Origin: an uncultured Schwartzia sp.
GTDB lineage: Bacteria; Bacillota; Negativicutes; Selenomonadales; Selenomonadaceae
Direction of reading: 5' to 3'
Assembly: GCA_905373705.1 (NCBI GenBank)
Contig: CAJPUA010000105.1
Location: forward strand, 1 to 5,001
Length of the DNA: 5,001 nt
The position numbers and the translations under genes are program-made. Positions 4,920-5,001 of the stretch are shown in pieces (the stretch's first letter is position 1; the number at the start of each line of letters is the position of its first letter). The notes beneath the pieces were generated by a model that worked only from the letters and a program-made list of their open reading frames with translations, did no database searches and was not told where the DNA came from.

Positions 4920-5001
4920 ATGGCGATTAGAGTTTTGGTTGTCGATGACGCCGCGTTTATGCGGATGATGGTCAAGGACATCCTGTCTAAGAATGGGTAT
5001 G
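4920..5001 (+). CDS. cheY: Chemotaxis response regulator CheY (5' part only)
   Basis: The first 27 residues of a single-receiver response regulator run off the end of the window. They read MAIRVLVVDDAAFMRMMVKD and continue ILSKNGY, the usual first strand and helix of CheY, with the metal-binding acidic pair at Asp9 and Asp10. The phosphorylated aspartate, expected near residue 54, lies beyond the window. Phosphorylated CheY binds the N-terminal peptides of FliM and FliY to alter motor rotation; its position directly after fliY, as in Bacillus, supports CheY rather than another receiver protein. The upstream gap of 92 bases is the longest or near-longest in this window and may contain its own promoter. 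Confidence 0.9.
   Translation, partial: MAIRVLVVDDAAFMRMMVKDILSKNGY

Noticed and set aside
4913..4930. Tiny open frame MKHGD overlapping the cheY start
   Set aside because: Its ATG is only two bases from the ribosome site and the frame closes after five codons; most likely chance.

Overview
The window is an internal piece of a large flagellar/chemotaxis operon. All genes are on the + strand and the coding is dense. The proteins are clearly Firmicutes-type: a CheC-FliN fusion (FliY) follows FliM, a SwrD/FlbD-type small protein and FliL sit upstream, and cheY follows. The base composition looks moderate, roughly half G+C by eye. The gene order resembles the Bacillus fla/che order (flgE-swrD-fliL-fliM-fliY-cheY), with a TIGR02530-like gene before flgE. 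The hook protein is much longer than that of Bacillus. A motile Negativicutes or Clostridia-like anaerobe is my best guess, but this is inference from style and not a proven assignment.

Layout: 1-231 is the 3' end of a small TIGR02530-type flagellar operon gene. 232-310 is a GC-rich spacer with a possible hairpin and the flgE ribosome binding site. 311-1705 is flgE (hook protein). 1706-1780 holds a strong 13-bp hairpin and the flbD ribosome binding site. 1781-1981 is flbD/swrD. 2041-2574 is fliL. 2610-3614 is fliM, with a TTG start. 3607-4827 is fliY, overlapping fliM by 8 bases. 4828-4919 is an AT-rich leader with a possible promoter and a hairpin followed by five Ts. 4920-5001 is the first 27 codons of cheY.

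How the genes work together: FlgE is exported to build the hook. FlbD and FliL are linked to stator function and torque. FliM and FliY form the cytoplasmic C-ring switch. CheY, once phosphorylated, binds the N-terminal motif of FliM (and probably FliY) to change rotation, and FliY carries two intact CheC-type phosphatase motifs that can remove the signal.

I found no mobile element, CRISPR array, RNA gene or unrecognised protein system. The region is an ordinary flagellar operon. The points worth a second look are mainly intergenic RNA structures, the cheY leader, a lone cysteine and a Thr/Pro-rich insert in the hook protein, and the Ala/Pro linker in FliY.
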